Shown: piece after piece, positions 13,401 through 26,300 of the stretch
How the letters are laid out: every line of letters starts with the position of its first letter
How positions within the stretch are numbered: position 1 is the stretch's first letter
Source: Atopsyche davidsoni
Taxonomy: Eukaryota > Arthropoda > Insecta > Trichoptera > Hydrobiosidae
Assembly: GCA_022113835.1 (NCBI GenBank)
Contig: JAILWY010000022.1
Span: forward strand, 1,922,001 to 1,986,000
Direction: 5' to 3'
DNA length: 64,000 bases
Notes under the pieces: generated by a model
What the model saw: only the letters and a program-made list of their open reading frames with translations
What the model was told of the DNA's origin: nothing
The model's database searches: none
Made by a program: the position numbers and the translations under genes

Positions 13401-14649
13401 AATACAATATCTGACTTTGTAACAATAATATATTTATAGAAAAATTCTTCTTTTTAGGACGAGATGTGGGAAAAGAAATGCCTACAGATCTTCCAGTTTT
13501 GCCATTCAACGATAACGCAGCTTATAAAAGCGGAACTTGCAGAATTGCCATTAAGGTATGTATATCTACTAATTTCAGACCCAATTCGAAGAAACGGTAA
13601 AAACATTATTGACTTACGACATATATACTGTTCAATATTAATGCATGTCCATGTTGCAGATTGTTCTTGCAAGGTGCGCTGGCCATTGGCCGTGTTCAGT
13701 TCCAGAATCACGAGACCATTGCGTACGAGTTCCTGTCGCAAGCCTTCTCCCTGTACGAGGACGAGATCTCCGACTCCAAGTCCCAACTGGCGGCCATCAC
13801 CCTCATAGTTGCCACCTTCGAGCAGATGTACTGCTTCGGTATGTTTGTTTCATCGCCGACCAAAGTTCGCTGTGCCTGTAATAAGTGAATCCTTATGTGA
13901 AAAATTAATCATTAAAGGTGAGGAGAATGCGGAGCCAGTGAGGACACAGTGCGCCCTCGCAGCCAGCAAGCTGTTGAAGAAGCCCGACCAGTGCCGAGGC
14001 GTGGCCTCCTGCTCGCATCTCTTCTGGAGTGGCAAGAACACCAACAAGGAAGAGGTTCCCTTCATCTTATCTATACGATCTTTCTGTCTGGATCCGCTGT
14101 GGACCGAATGGCAAAAGTTTCTTTTCTTCTGCTATGAATTTCAATAAAAAAAACTTTTATTTGGATGGCTCAATAGATATTTAAATATGATGCCGCTAAC
14201 AGATAATAATGCGCTGGTCGTGCTTTGTCAGATGCGGGACGGCAAGCGGGTGCTGGAGTGCTTGAAGAAGGGAGGCCGCATCGCGTCACAGTGCATGGAT
14301 CCCGCCGTGCAAGCGCAGCTACTGGTGGAGCTGCTCAACCACTACCTCTACTTCCATGAGAAGGGAGACACGCACGTCACCGTCGCAGTGCTCAACATGG
14401 TCCGTAAACCCGCTCTGTAACATTCCTTTTAAATAATTTGGACAATGGTGACTCGTTTCTTAGGAGTGTATAAGTATTGAATTAAATTTTCAGGTAATAT
14501 CTAAAATCCGAGAAGAACTGCCCAACCTGGAGCAGTCCGAGGAGACAGAACAGATCAACAAGCACTTCAACAACACTCTGGAGCACCTGCGCAACCGCAT
14601 GGACGGGGCCGAGGCGGACGGCGTTTCATACGCGGGGCTCGTGCTGTAG
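6617..14649 (+). CDS. VPS35: Vacuolar protein sorting-associated protein 35 (retromer core)
   Basis: Alpha-solenoid scaffold of the retromer cargo-recognition trimer (VPS26-VPS29-VPS35), which recycles endosomal cargo to the Golgi or plasma membrane. Probable leader exon ends at 6634. Main coding exons: 7491-7565, 8038-8158, 8253-8446, 8894-9022, 9586-9671, 9762-9954, 10228-10356, 10582-10695, 11185-11333, 11719-11926, 12204-12313, 13174-13342, 13458-13555, 13660-13838, 13918-14054, 14232-14399, 14494-14649. Frames close to 804 aa, against 796 in human. Recognised blocks include [10 protein letters not shown], the PRLYLL loop that binds VPS26 in family members, [31 protein letters not shown], and the C-terminal half that holds VPS29. 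The protein ATG is at 7491; the earlier ATG at 6617 heads a 7-codon upstream frame if the leader is spliced as drawn. Confidence 0.95.
11540..11640 (-). repeat. tRNA-like SINE fragment in VPS35 intron
   Basis: Read on the minus strand this segment has an A-box-like stretch (around 11615-11630) and a near-consensus B-box, GAGTTCGAATCC, at about 11574-11586, followed by a T/A-rich tail. Similar B-box-bearing pieces occur near 18730-18745 and 30190-30205. No cloverleaf folds, so it is better read as a tRNA-derived SINE remnant than as a tRNA gene. Confidence 0.35.
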
Positions 14650-17600
14650 GCCAGCGGTGCCGAGCGATGGCTGCCCGAGACTTTGCACATCTGAATCTGT
14701 ATATCCGTTCAAGGACAAACCAAACAAAATATTGTTTAATCTGATTCAGGTTTATCTAAAATTAGTAATTTGTCATAGAGATGTCTGCCGCCTCATATCT
14801 GACTTTTCTTGTTTCCGACGTTATTGAATACAGTGGAAAGATTTATTTTCTGAAGAAGACTAGCAATACTTTATACTATTATTTATAAACAAAATTATCG
14901 ATAGCACTATATCACTATTTAAATGAGTGCTCGTATATAAAAGGATTGTTGAATTTCCCGTTGAAGCCATTCAAAGATGCAAGTATCTCGAGTATCGTAA
15001 AAGTACTGTGCCAATGGATATTTTAGCCCCGCCTGTAAATTTACGCTGTACGAGATTCATCAGACATATTCGAGTGTAAAATCATGCGCCGCATATGCGG
15101 GCTTATAAAAGACGGCTACTCTTGAACGAGACACCACAACGTCGACCTTAAAACAAAATTATTTTCAACTCGTGGATGGTCTCGACTCGGCAAAGACGAC
15201 GAGTGCGGGTAGACCAAAAATGAGATGGCAGTGTTGAAAAAGAACGGGACGATGGCGATGAATGCCTCTGCTAGGCAATAGAGCACTCACTGAAATAGTT
15301 TTAATCGGACATTTTTTTATTATTAGTATATATTATTGAAACGTTTGAAGCCTTAAAACTATTCAATTAACCTTCATTTATTATAGTTTTTGTCTCGTAA
15401 GGATCCAAACCGGGAAGTCACGTTTAACTTAAAATTAAATTTATTTTAACTAGACTTACTAACATTTGAATTATTTGCATCCAATATTTTTTATTTATCT
15501 TTCCAACGTTTGATATGAATTCCGATGTGTAGCAAAAGTGGATTGTTCATAGTGTGACTACGTGACTGATTCAGATTTTTTAACGGATCAGAGAAGTGTT
15601 TACTAAGTTTTTTGAGGTTCAAACTTGCGCTATTGTCTCCGCGCACGCATCGAAGTATCGACTCCGCGAGACAGGTTAGTAAAATATAAAAGACGAGTCG
15701 GAAGAGTTGTTATAAAAGTGTTGCAATATTTAAAATTAAGACCTGTTAATATTTTTATTACATTCAGTGTTGAAATGACATTTGAATATATGCTATGAAT
15801 ATGTTAATTTAAGAGTGTCACGGCCGATGAATCCGCAGTGTTGATGATCATCTGTTGATATTCAGTTCACTTTATTGCTACCCTTCTCCGAGACTTCTGC
15901 TCGACAACAGTATGAGAAAACCCCCTGAAATGTCCCATGCCGAGGCACATGAAATATTAACAGACGATCATCTTCATTATTTGATATCATTGGTCGGTTG
16001 TTGGTTCAATGGTTAGACCATTGGTTCTTGAACTTACCGGTCCGATCTCTGCCCTGACGAGTTATTCCAAAACTGATAGTCAGGCTCGCGCCTACTTCAG
16101 TTTGAAGAAAAAAATTTATCGACGAGTAATATATGGTTTATAGTCTAATGGATAAAGAGTCAATTTTATAACGTGCATAGTGTGAAGCCGGGGGCTCAAT
16201 GAATTCACGGCGGCACTACGCCCAGCTGAGGACTTGACTGCATGCGATGTGATCGTTAAGGAAAATAATGCTACGTCTTACTGTACTGATTTATTTTTTA
16301 TTGTTTAAAAAAAAAAATGTGTAGAAATATCGAAGATGGCAAATATGAGAGAATAGCTCAGAGGTTATGTGGAAAAGGGTCCAGAGTATAATTCAAGTCT
16401 TATTTACCCGTAAATTATATTTAATTTTAAATAAAAACTCAGATCAGATATTGGTTTTTCAATGTTCAATTAATTTTAAACCCGAAGTTAAATTTGACAG
16501 TTTATTTTTAGCACGACCTCTTAATTATTGAATTATAAAAAATCCACCAGTCAATTCGAGCATTTTAAACGCGAGTGTCTCGGGTGTTAAGCCGAATCCA
16601 ACGTTTCGCCTCCGTTCTGGAGCCATTTTCAGGGACAGGGAGGGGTATGCGTGATTTAGGATCTAATAAACACTAATTCGAGGAGACGTCGATGAACTGC
16701 TGCCGCTACATATGTCAGATATAGTTTTAGTAAATGTGATTTAGACCTATCGAGACTCCACATCAATTTTATTTTTAAACTGGGCGAGTCCGGGACGGCC
16801 TCATACGAATTGGCGACCAATCATTAGCATCGATGAGTCGCAGCAAGTGCACGAACGGAGGCATCGGGGATACGACTTGTCAGCGGGCATGCACGACAAA
16901 GACATGCAGTATGACGAAGGCTGGATATGGGATGTGTTTTTTTTTAGTTATTTAGATTCGGTTCCCCGAATCCGTCTTAATACCTTGAAGCCAACTATAG
17001 TGTGTTTCGAAACTAATGGTATCATCCAAAAAATGGAGACTGTATTCGTTATTTTTGTTCAGTAACTAAACTCGAAGAATATATATTTTAATAATCACAT
17101 CATTACTTATTATTATTTTAGAAATCGCTCATTTTTGGATGATAGCGTATGTTTTTAAGCACCGTGTGTTACACGTTGCTTCTACCGTGCTTTCTTCCAG
17201 CTGCACGTCGGAAATCAATATATTTTATTTTAGTATTATATTTTATCTCGAAGACTGGCAATCCCGATAGCAAATCTGTGGTAAATACCAATCAATGTTC
17301 AAACACGTCATTTCACGTAATAGACCGAATAATATTTCAGTATTTTAAAATTTCTAACGAATGTCAAATATGGCTGCAGGTCGTTATATGTTTTGATTTT
17401 TTTTGTATAAAATAAAGTCATATTTTTTTATTATTAGCATGTTTGTTAAGTTGGGTTCAAACGGGTGTAATGCATCGTGTAATGTAATGCCGCTTCATCG
17501 CTTCGTGCGTACAAATCGACAACACCAGCGTGTGAAATCATGTCCATAGTTAAAATAATAATTGTTGATTATTTCTGAACGTACGCCGGAAGCGTCATAT

Positions 17601-18219
17601 CATTCAGCGGACGGTTTTCCATAAATTGACATTATATTCCATGACGTGTTACAGCCGCTTGGACGTGCCATTATGAAAAATCAAAAATTTTCTTGTTATC
17701 TGTATATGTGGATATATTAAAATGGAGAATATAAGTTAGTAATATTAATATAAATAATAAAAAGAAGACACGAGTTGGTCTGCTATGCATATATTGGTAC
17801 ATGTAAATATTCATCAGTGTTTATATTATATTGTAGAATTTAAAATAATATACACATTTATGTAAAATTGAGTTTGTTTTATTTCAAAACATTCTAACCT
17901 TAAAAAAAAAAACCGTTAAAGCCGCGTCAAGATGCGATGGAGAAAATAAAAATTTGATGAGCCGGCAAAAAAGGGCATCGAAGGGTTTTTTTCAATATTT
18001 GGTTATTGATTTTGATGAAATGATATTAAATTTGAGTGTATACAATTATGTACTGTATATAAGTGTAATAATAAATTTGTAAATCACATACCGTGTACGA
18101 GGTCTGTCAACAGACTCTGGCGATCACGCTCCGTGTTGAATTTTAAATTAACTAACAGCATAAGTGAATTGATTGATGGTTTCGAAGTAATAAAACTTAA
18201 TACTACTAAAATAATTTAT
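14650..18219. other. Intergenic region between convergent VPS35 and LTV1; degraded repeats
   Basis: No convincing gene. Holds VPS35 3'UTR sequence, a weak LINE-like relic near 15130-15290 with a GRPKMRW-type phrase, two tRNA-box-like stretches (about 16120-16210 and 16350-16410), and a 40-codon cysteine-rich frame at 16833-16955. The LTV1 side (about 17700-18210) is very AT-rich. Confidence 0.45.
16833..16955 (+). other. Short cysteine-rich reading frame, status unknown
   Basis: A 40-codon frame opens with ATG at 16833 and stops with TAG at 16953-16955. It carries five cysteines spaced C-x9-C-x3-C-x4-C-x9-C, and its first 80 bases are much richer in GC than the surroundings. No signal peptide, no splice partner and no family match that I recognise. 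It may be an orphan exon, a repeat fragment or chance. Confidence 0.12.
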
Positions 18220-21200
18220 TCATATAATCTTTATACCTTGCACATTATGCTTATTATTGATATTGATTTTTTCCTGACGTTTCTTTTCTTCTTTGAAAGC
18301 TTGAGAGTTAGCCTTCTTCTCTAAGCGGCGCTCTTGCCTGTAGTCTCGCAGCAGGCGCTTCCTGTCCTTCTTGTCCTCGGGGGTCTCGTCTTTGGGCCTG
18401 ATGGACAGGATACTGAGCGTAGACATGACGGACTCGCCCACCGAGCTGTCGTCGTCCGAGCCGTTCTGAGCCCGCTCGAACTGCTCTTGCTCCACGTTGA
18501 AGCGTGCTAGGGACTTTAATGTTGGCGCGTCTGATTTTTCTAGCACTCCGAGTGGCAGGCCCGTTTTTGCACTTATTTTGATCTTTTTAGTGCGCTAAAA
18601 ATAAACAGATTCATAAGAATTTATAAAACATAACAAATAAAGACTTTTTAGATTTTTTTAAAGGAAGCTTCAAACAATGAATTTGCAGCTCTTCCGCTCA
18701 TTCACACAAGAAAAAATCCTCAATTTTTTTATTCAGATGGATTCGAATCCACACCTCCGGGCAATCAACTTTAAAACTGCAAAATCGTATTACCTTTGGC
18801 TCATCTATGACCTTTGGGTGATTGTATAGATTTGAATAGGTAGACAGAATGGACTCGCAGTCCCATTTCTCCTTGGGCTCTTCCTCCACTCCGAAGAGAT
18901 CCTCATCCTTCACTTCCTCTTCTTCTGTTATTTCCTTGAGGCGAGTTATTCTAAAATAAACCAAAAATGCAAGTAACAATACAGTGCTATTTATATGTTC
19001 TCGATTCTATTGGGTTTCTTATATTTTCGTATTGTCTTTCAAGATGATTCCCACCGATGGAATGAAAACATCGAAGGCGAAGTTAGCGAAACAATTTGGT
19101 ATTCCGATAGTTATAGCGATCCCAAAAGCCCGTTCTACTTACTTCTTCTAACCACCAGATTAAGGAGCAGTTTTTTCAGATATGATACGAAGACAGTAAA
19201 AAAAAATTTTGATCTCACTTATTGGCTTCTTTATCACCCTCGAGCTGGTAGGTCTTCCGGGAGTCGTGGAAATGCTCGGCGCACTTGAGCAACACCTCGG
19301 GAGTAGCGGGAAGATAGCCTTCGATGTCATCACAGTCCAGAGCGCCGATCTCGGTATCATCATACTCAGCAAACATCTGCGGCAAGAGGTTAAATGTGAG
19401 GCTCTTTCGTGTCGGTGACAAAAAGACAAGTGTTGAAAAAAACTAAATAATCTTACATTATACCTTTTCAAACCTGTCGTCCAGGAGGGAAAGTCCGTTG
19501 TTTCTTCTCATGATGCTAGAAGACATGGAGTACTGAGAGAAGCGCGACATGTTGTCGTCAGCCCGCCGCCCTCCGCGCTCCTGCGAGCCCTCGGAATCGT
19601 CTTCCCACTGGTTATCGGATGCATATCCACGCTCAGAGTCGTCATCATCCTCATCGGAGTTCTCTCCTTCCTCTCTCGAACATTCTTCCTTACCACCTGA
19701 ATTATAGAAATCCAAAAATTAGACAACTATTATGAAATAACTAACCAATACAAATAAAAACACAATAAGCCTATTTACAGATTTCTTATGCATTTAAAAA
19801 AAATACCCAATAGGCTCAATGATGGAAGTAAATTATACCTTGTTGCATAGCCATCTCCATGAAATTATCTTCCAGCTGATTCTCGGGATCCTCGAAGTTG
19901 AAGTCCTCGTCCATTGCAGCTACTATGTCAGGATCCAAGTCGAGCCTGAGACCTGAAAAAGTTCCATACAACTTTATTTTATAATGTCCCAACAGTTTCC
20001 GAGGGTAATCTTTGGGCACCGATTATTCTACTTGGGTTTATTATTTTATGGTGATGAATATGATGCAATAGAGCATCACGAAGACCACAATGAAATGGCC
20101 TTAAAAATATATTCAAATAGATAATAAGATTTAGTATTGTTTACCCGATTGCGGTGCAGCCTTGTTGAGGAGCCCCACCTCTTCCTCCACTTCTGAAGCA
20201 AATACGGAGCTGGGAAGGTTGAGACGGACATTTTTCTGCGGTTTCGGTGCTTTAGTTTTCAGTTTGACGGGTTTTGATGGATCCTGCAAAGAAACCACAT
20301 AGCTATTCTATCAATGATGCATATAAGTATTTCAAACTTTTCTTAAAGGATCTCCAGTTGTTATTTTTTGTTTCGTGCTTCTTGGTATTTAAGAACTAAT
20401 TATGTAAAACATAAACGCAATTCATGGATTCAGGATCATTCTAGAAGTTGCTGACAGTTCTTACCACTGACGGAGCCCAATGTGTGGAAATATCCTTGGA
20501 GTCTCTCATGTGCTGCATGTAGTCGTAGTCATCCTCGTAGAACACTCCCCACTTCCTCTGCTCCTCTTGTCTGACTTCCACATCCTGTAATTATAAACTA
20601 TTCATTATGGGTGCAGTTCAACAGAGCTTATAATACATGTGAAAGCTATGTGAAAGTGTCTCTGATATTTTTGCGTTGATAAAAGTAAGGTGAAAGCTAT
20701 TTGAAAGTCTATCTGATATACATTTATATTACAAATATGTAGAAGAGTCTTTTTCGATAATAATCAAAAACAATTTTAATAAGATGATTAATTCACAATT
20801 ACTGGGCATACAATCCAACGTGACAATGACTGAAGTAACGGTTTAGAATACCACATAAACCGTTGAGATCAATCACATATTTGATTTTATAGCATCTGAA
20901 AAAACAGTAAAAATTAAGCACCAAGCTATGTCTTCTTTTAAGCCCATAAGTAATGTTTACAGATATTTATTTCAGTCTATGAGAATCAATTATTTTTTTT
21001 TGCTTTAATTTTATCAGTTAATTTCTATAGTACTCATTGGAGAATATTCTACGGTTTAAGAGTAAAAAAATATATTAAAAAAATTCAATAGGTTAAAAAA
21101 ACTATGTTAAAATCCTTACCTTGCTTTGTTTAGCTTTCGCTTCCACCAATACATTCTGAGGTGCTGTGTCGTCTGCTACCAGGGGATCTTTTTGTGACCG

Positions 21201-21538
21201 ATGCACCAGGTGGAAGGTGACACCACTTTTTTTTTCAATAAATTTCTTGGCTTTTGGCTACAATTGTGAATTTTTTAGTTATGAATACACGGTTAGGTCT
21301 GCTGAATTCAAAACGTCAAAATTATTTGACGCAAAAGCGAGAAAAAAATATGCCTAAATATTTCAAATAATATGTTAATTTCATTGACAGTGTAAAACAT
21401 ACATAAAATGAAACGAGAAATTAAAATGATCTCGAATAGTACTATTTAACGGATGTTATTTAGAAACCAAATGACGAATTTAAAATGTTCCACTTATATT
21501 TTTATTTTAATAAACAGTGATAAAAAAAGACTTACCAT
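18220..21538 (-). CDS. LTV1: Protein LTV1 homolog (40S ribosome biogenesis factor)
   Basis: LTV1 joins pre-40S particles in the nucleus, helps place uS3/eS10/uS10 at the beak and is released after casein-kinase phosphorylation in the cytoplasm. Exons in transcript order: 21536-21538, 21120-21257, 20465-20584, 20145-20283, 19839-19952, 19464-19696, 19219-19376, 18794-18950, 18220-18594; total 478 aa, against 475 in human. Exon 1 encodes only the initiator Met (ATG directly followed by donor gtaag). Signature blocks: KKFIEKK, TFHLVHRSQKDPL, LPSSVFASE, LDLDPDIVAAMDEDF, the EKWDCESILSTYSNLYNHP box, and a basic C-terminus ending VQGIKII. Acidic stretches lie in exon 6. An AATAAA begins on the last base of the TGA stop on the minus strand (18215-18220), so the 3'UTR could be very short. 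Introns hold SINE-like and GAAAG repeats. Confidence 0.95.
20638..20725 (+). repeat. Degenerate tandem repeat in LTV1 intron (GTGAAAGCTAT family)
   Basis: Two imperfect units of about 55 bases, each with GTGAAAGCTAT, then TGAAAGT, then TCTGATAT. The same words recur in the longer degenerate array at 40260-40490, so this is a dispersed repeat family and not a local slip. Confidence 0.5.
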
Positions 21539-22075
21539 TTTGATTAATTGTTGTAAATTATTGTAGTTGTACTTTATTTCATAACTTTTTAGAAATAATA
21601 AAAACACACAACGTGTTTGACAGCTGCCATGTGTTAAAAGACCATAAACAAATGTAGATTAAATATTGTCTATTGTTATTACATTTATCAAGCCAGTACA
21701 ATATTGTTTATTTTTTAATTTTATATATTTTTATAAATGCTTTCAGTAATTATATATATATTTTTTAATAGTTTCAGATTTATTTAAAAGTCGCTAGATT
21801 TCAATTTTTATTCAAATTAAAAATTAAATTATTATTATGTAAAAAAAAACATCAGGTTTAATTTTATAAATCTGCGCATTGATAAGATAAAACTGGAGGC
21901 TTTCTTTATTTTAGAAAATATGCATTTTTATCTTTTTGCTGACGTATCGTGACCATAGTGCATTTTTGTTATTTTGTTGTTGTCATTGTCGTTTATTTTG
22001 CGGTGTTCATTGTCCTACAACTCACCGTAACTATATAATGTCATTGTCTGCTAGCGTGCTGCGAATTTGTCAACA
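21539..22075. promoter_or_regulatory. Divergent promoter interval of LTV1 and the DDI gene
   Basis: The two start codons (21538 minus, 22076 plus) are 537 bases apart. The interval is strongly AT-rich except for the last 150 bases before the DDI start. No defined motif beyond that is visible. Confidence 0.45.
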
Positions 22076-23389
22076 ATGAAGGTAACCGTGACTACCCTTG
22101 CCGACGACATCTTCGTTCTGGACGTGTCGGAGGACTTGGAATTGGAGAATTTTAAAGCCTTCTGCGAAGTGGAATCCGGTTTCCCTGCGCGAGAAATCGT
22201 TCTCAATTTCAACGGACGGCTGCTTAACGAGGAACAGAAGACACTCAAGGAACTGGGAGTGTGCGATGGAGATATCGTAGTCCTTCAACACATGCTGCAG
22301 TCGTCTCCAGCAGTCACGATGCCTGAAAATTCGAGTACTCCGGCTCCCCAGCCTCCCCCTCATCCTAATCTGGCCGGTCTCGACTTCAGCAGTATAAGAG
22401 TGCCGGGAAGTGTAACGTCTCCGTCCAGTGGTCCCCTAGGAATCCTCTCGAATCCTTCGGTCGGCCCGGAAGATGATCCGAAGATGATCCGCGAAATGTT
22501 CATGGCGAACCCTGACCAGCTAGCTCTTTTGAAGCAAAACAATCACAGACTCGCCGAGGCCCTCATGACCGGAGATTTGGAAAAGTTCTCCAAAGTGTTG
22601 AAAGAACAGGTCGCTGCTAAAGCAGAACGTCAACAACAGAGGATCAAGATGATGAATTCAGATCCCTTTGACACGGAAGCCCAACGCTTAATCGCCGAAG
22701 AGATCCGACAAAAAAATATAGAAGCAAATATGGAAGCCGCTATGGAGTATAATCCTGAAACTTTTGGAACAGTAGTTATGCTATATATCAATTGCCACGT
22801 AAACGGGTTCCCAGTCAAAGCTTTTATTGACTCTGGAGCCCAAACTACGATAATGTCTTCTGCATGTGCGGAACGCTGCCACATAATGCGACTCGTCGAT
22901 TCTCGATGGTCTGGAATTGCGAAAGGTGTTGGTGTTCAAAGAATCATCGGTCGCATCCACATGGTACAGATGCGTATCGAGCAAGACTTCCTAACGACCT
23001 CATTTTCCGTACTGCAAGATCAACCTATGGATATGATCCTCGGCTTAGATATGCTGAGACGACACCAGTGCAATATAGACTTGGAGAGAAATATTCTGCG
23101 TATAGGAACAACCGGAACGGAGACAGCATTTTTAGCTGAAGGGGATTTGCCTCGCGTTTCAAGTATTGACGAAGAAATAGCGGATAGCTTACTTTTACAA
23201 GGTAACAATAGTCAAGCTGCGTCTTCATCTGCGTCTTCGTCTTCTCCCGTCAGCAATAATGAAAAAATCGTCAGAGAGTTGATGAGCCTCGGCTTCACGA
23301 GAGAGCAAGTAGAATCCGAGCTGCAGAGCTCCGGAGGGGACAAGTCTAAAGCGACGGCAGCGCTTTTTGCCAAGTCGCTGCGTTTCTGA
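22076..23389 (+). CDS. DDI2: DDI1/DDI2 homolog: ubiquitin-shuttle aspartyl protease
   Basis: Shuttles ubiquitinated proteins to the proteasome and, in the family, cleaves clients such as the NRF1-type transcription factor with a retroviral-like protease domain. A single uninterrupted exon of 437 codons from ATG 22076 (about 400 aa in human DDI2). Order: N-terminal ubiquitin-like domain (residues 1-76), a proline-rich linker, a helical domain (about 115-215), the retropepsin-like domain with catalytic Asp252 in FIDSGAQTT and the ILGLDMLRRH strand, a serine-rich linker, and a C-terminal UBA domain (about 395-437) with the MSLGFTREQVE loop. A complete C-terminal UBA resembles the fly rngo protein more than human DDI2. 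Frame, catalytic residue and domain order look intact. The lack of introns stands out against the other housekeeping genes here. Confidence 0.95.
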   Translation: MKVTVTTLADDIFVLDVSEDLELENFKAFCEVESGFPAREIVLNFNGRLLNEEQKTLKELGVCDGDIVVLQHMLQSSPAVTMPENSSTPAPQPPPHPNLAGLDFSSIRVPGSVTSPSSGPLGILSNPSVGPEDDPKMIREMFMANPDQLALLKQNNHRLAEALMTGDLEKFSKVLKEQVAAKAERQQQRIKMMNSDPFDTEAQRLIAEEIRQKNIEANMEAAMEYNPETFGTVVMLYINCHVNGFPVKAFIDSGAQTTIMSSACAERCHIMRLVDSRWSGIAKGVGVQRIIGRIHMVQMRIEQDFLTTSFSVLQDQPMDMILGLDMLRRHQCNIDLERNILRIGTTGTETAFLAEGDLPRVSSIDEEIADSLLLQGNNSQAASSSASSSSPVSNNEKIVRELMSLGFTREQVESELQSSGGDKSKATAALFAKSLRF

Positions 23390-26300
23390 CGACTTTCACA
23401 CATCCCCGCTCATCGCCCTTCATTGATTGGTAATCATTTTTAAAAAAAAAAAAAACACCCTTGAATACTGAACCGCCGTTCTGAGTGCAATCACTTTTAG
23501 TAGCTTTCACAATTCTCGGATGTTTTGTAAACATCTTTTTATAGTATTTTCAGAAATGACACTGATTTTGATAAAAGCACATTATATCAAATGAAATTGA
23601 ATACTAATCTATAGTGATGGTGTAATGGATTAACAATAGAGAGCACAGGTTTAAATTGAATTGTTTCGGATCGCAGTGAATGCGTGGTTGTTGAGCTTGT
23701 TAATAATTAGCGTAAGGCCCAGTTATGAGTATTCGATATTAGTGTATATTTGAAAGCTTGGCCGCATATTGAATTGTGCTGGAACATGGGGAACGCATGG
23801 CTAGAATATATGCACACTTTGCTTTAAAGTGCAATTAAATTTAGTCAGATCGCCATAGTTTCAATACTTTGCATGCGTCACCGCGTTTTAAGTCATGACT
23901 GTATTTTTAGAAACTTAAAAATAACGAATAACTAATTTTGGCTTTGTCTAATATTATTCATATTTGATAATAAAAACCTGAATATTGAGATTTGCAATCA
24001 GCAGCATGAATGAAACGGCCTTAAAAATTCAGAAGTGTCTAGTTTTTTTTGTTAAATATTTTTATTTTCTTCCCTCGGAGAATGCGCAAGATCATTCACA
24101 ATTCCTCAGCTTCACCGTAGTCTTCCGACGATCAGACAGTCTTCCGAAAAGTCTCCAACTTTGCGATTCAATAGTGCTGGCTCTGGACCTGCAAATTGGT
24201 GCAATAATAAACAAATGATTTTAACTTATCGTTATTATGTGTAAACATGCACATCGATTTAACCTCTGTATTTAAACAGTAACTATTAAATGCTACTGTG
24301 ATTTGAGCTATTTAAAGGGACCCCATTCTACATTCTATGGTACAACTTAATAGTCGTACATTGTTTGCATTGTTATGCAAGTATGTTGAATGCATCCTCA
24401 TTGTCAGAATCAAATTTTATTGTAATTGCTACATTACAATTGCGTGATTCAAACCTTTCAATTCAAAGGCTTTTGAGACCATACATCAATAGCAGAGAAA
24501 CGAAATCATCATCGTAATCCTGTTGTGCCGATCACACCGAAAACTCGATAGTGATCAAGTAACTTCCATTATCACTTTAAGTTAATTTTACAAAGATCGA
24601 GATTAAACACCAATTAAATGTAAAATACGCTATAACAGTTGCCCGACCCCGCTAGAAGTCAATAATTGCACTCAGTCTGGTGGTTGAGTTGATTCTCACC
24701 ATATTTTTAACATAGAGTTATGAAATTGACAAAAAATGTTGAATAAAATTAAAAAAAAATTAAAAAATATATTATTTACAGCTTTATTATTGTACTTTAC
24801 TAATTTTTACGCTTCACAGAACAGCCGTTTGTTTTATATTAAAAAATGGCTCCTTTTCATTAAATTATTACCATTGCATTCGGATAGCGATGGAATCGAA
24901 AAGTTTGACAATTTTGTCGGATTGTCGGACTTGTAGATAGTTTGTTGAATTGAATTTTGAAGAAAAAGATACGCCCGTACGACAGATGCGACGTAAACAA
25001 TGTCTCGTCACAGATTTATTTTACGATACTGTGAATTTTTATTTTTCACACAACCCGATGAGATCAAAATTGTGTATTTTTTAAATCTCAAACACTAAGG
25101 AGTATATTCTATATTTAGACTATTTATATGTTTTTTTTTGCTGTTGTTGAGAATGCGAATGTTTTATCAATTGCCCGCCCGACAATACTTGTCTTGTAGG
25201 TGACATTTTTTTCAAATATAAAACGATTTTTTGTTGTTTTATAAACAAATGAATCTTTTACAGTTGGTGTTTGAATATATAACACTTGCAATCTTAACAG
25301 CTGATATGATTTTTTTTATATTATAGAATTACTATTATAAGCATTTTAGCAGTATACTTGTTTAATAAAGACCTCGAGATGATGCATTTTTTTTTTTTAT
25401 TTTACGAACCTCCCGGAGGGGTGTGATGAAATTAACTGTAGATGTTTGGAACTCGGGCCCGAATCTCGCGATCTTCTGCCAACACTTCAAGACTCGTTAA
25501 CGAGTGAAAGCTGAAGAAGTAAACTAAGCAATACGGCGAACCTCTAACAGCCAGAGTTGCCGAGATGTAAAAGATTATCAAATGGATATACGAGATCACT
25601 TATCTTTAAAGTATGATGTATGAAACTCTCTGTCTATTGTAATTCATTGTAGTTTTTATTTAGCTTCACATTTTAGTAACCGAGTATGCTTTGCACTGTA
25701 GTAACCGAGTATTTTTTGAGGATATCTATGTTCTTATATCCAGTGTAACATTTTATACTCAAACATAGTTCTTGTCTAATCCAAGTCAGTTACTATGTTA
25801 GCAAATGGAAAAATATTGACATGTACATTTTAAATACCCAATTTCGACATTTACACACATGTTATCACAAAACACGCAAGCTGTAATTTGTAATATGAAA
25901 TTTGAAAACGTGCAGATGCCCGTCTGTTAGTAGAAACGGTCGATATGGCCACTACGTGAACACTGTAATGAATAAGTAGGGAAATGCATTTTTTAAAGCA
26001 AGGCTTCTTGGGGAACTTCACGGAATACAAGAGAACACAATGCTATAATAAAAAAAAATACTTGCAAAGGCACCAAAATGAAAGTAAATTTAGAATACGT
26101 TAGAAATATCTGATAAGATTAAATACTTGGCAGTGTCACGGAATGTAGTAACACAAATTGAGAAAAAATGGTATTCTTGCAATACGTGTGTGGGTGGGGT
26201 TATTGTTTTTGTTAGGAGTGGTTTTTTTTCAAAGACTTAACGAGTGAAAGACTTATAGTTTTAATTTAAAGTGATAAATGCCTTATCTGCTGTAGATTTG

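Noticed and set aside
22864..23139. 91-codon plus-strand frame inside the DDI gene
   Set aside because: Out-of-frame shadow of the protease domain.
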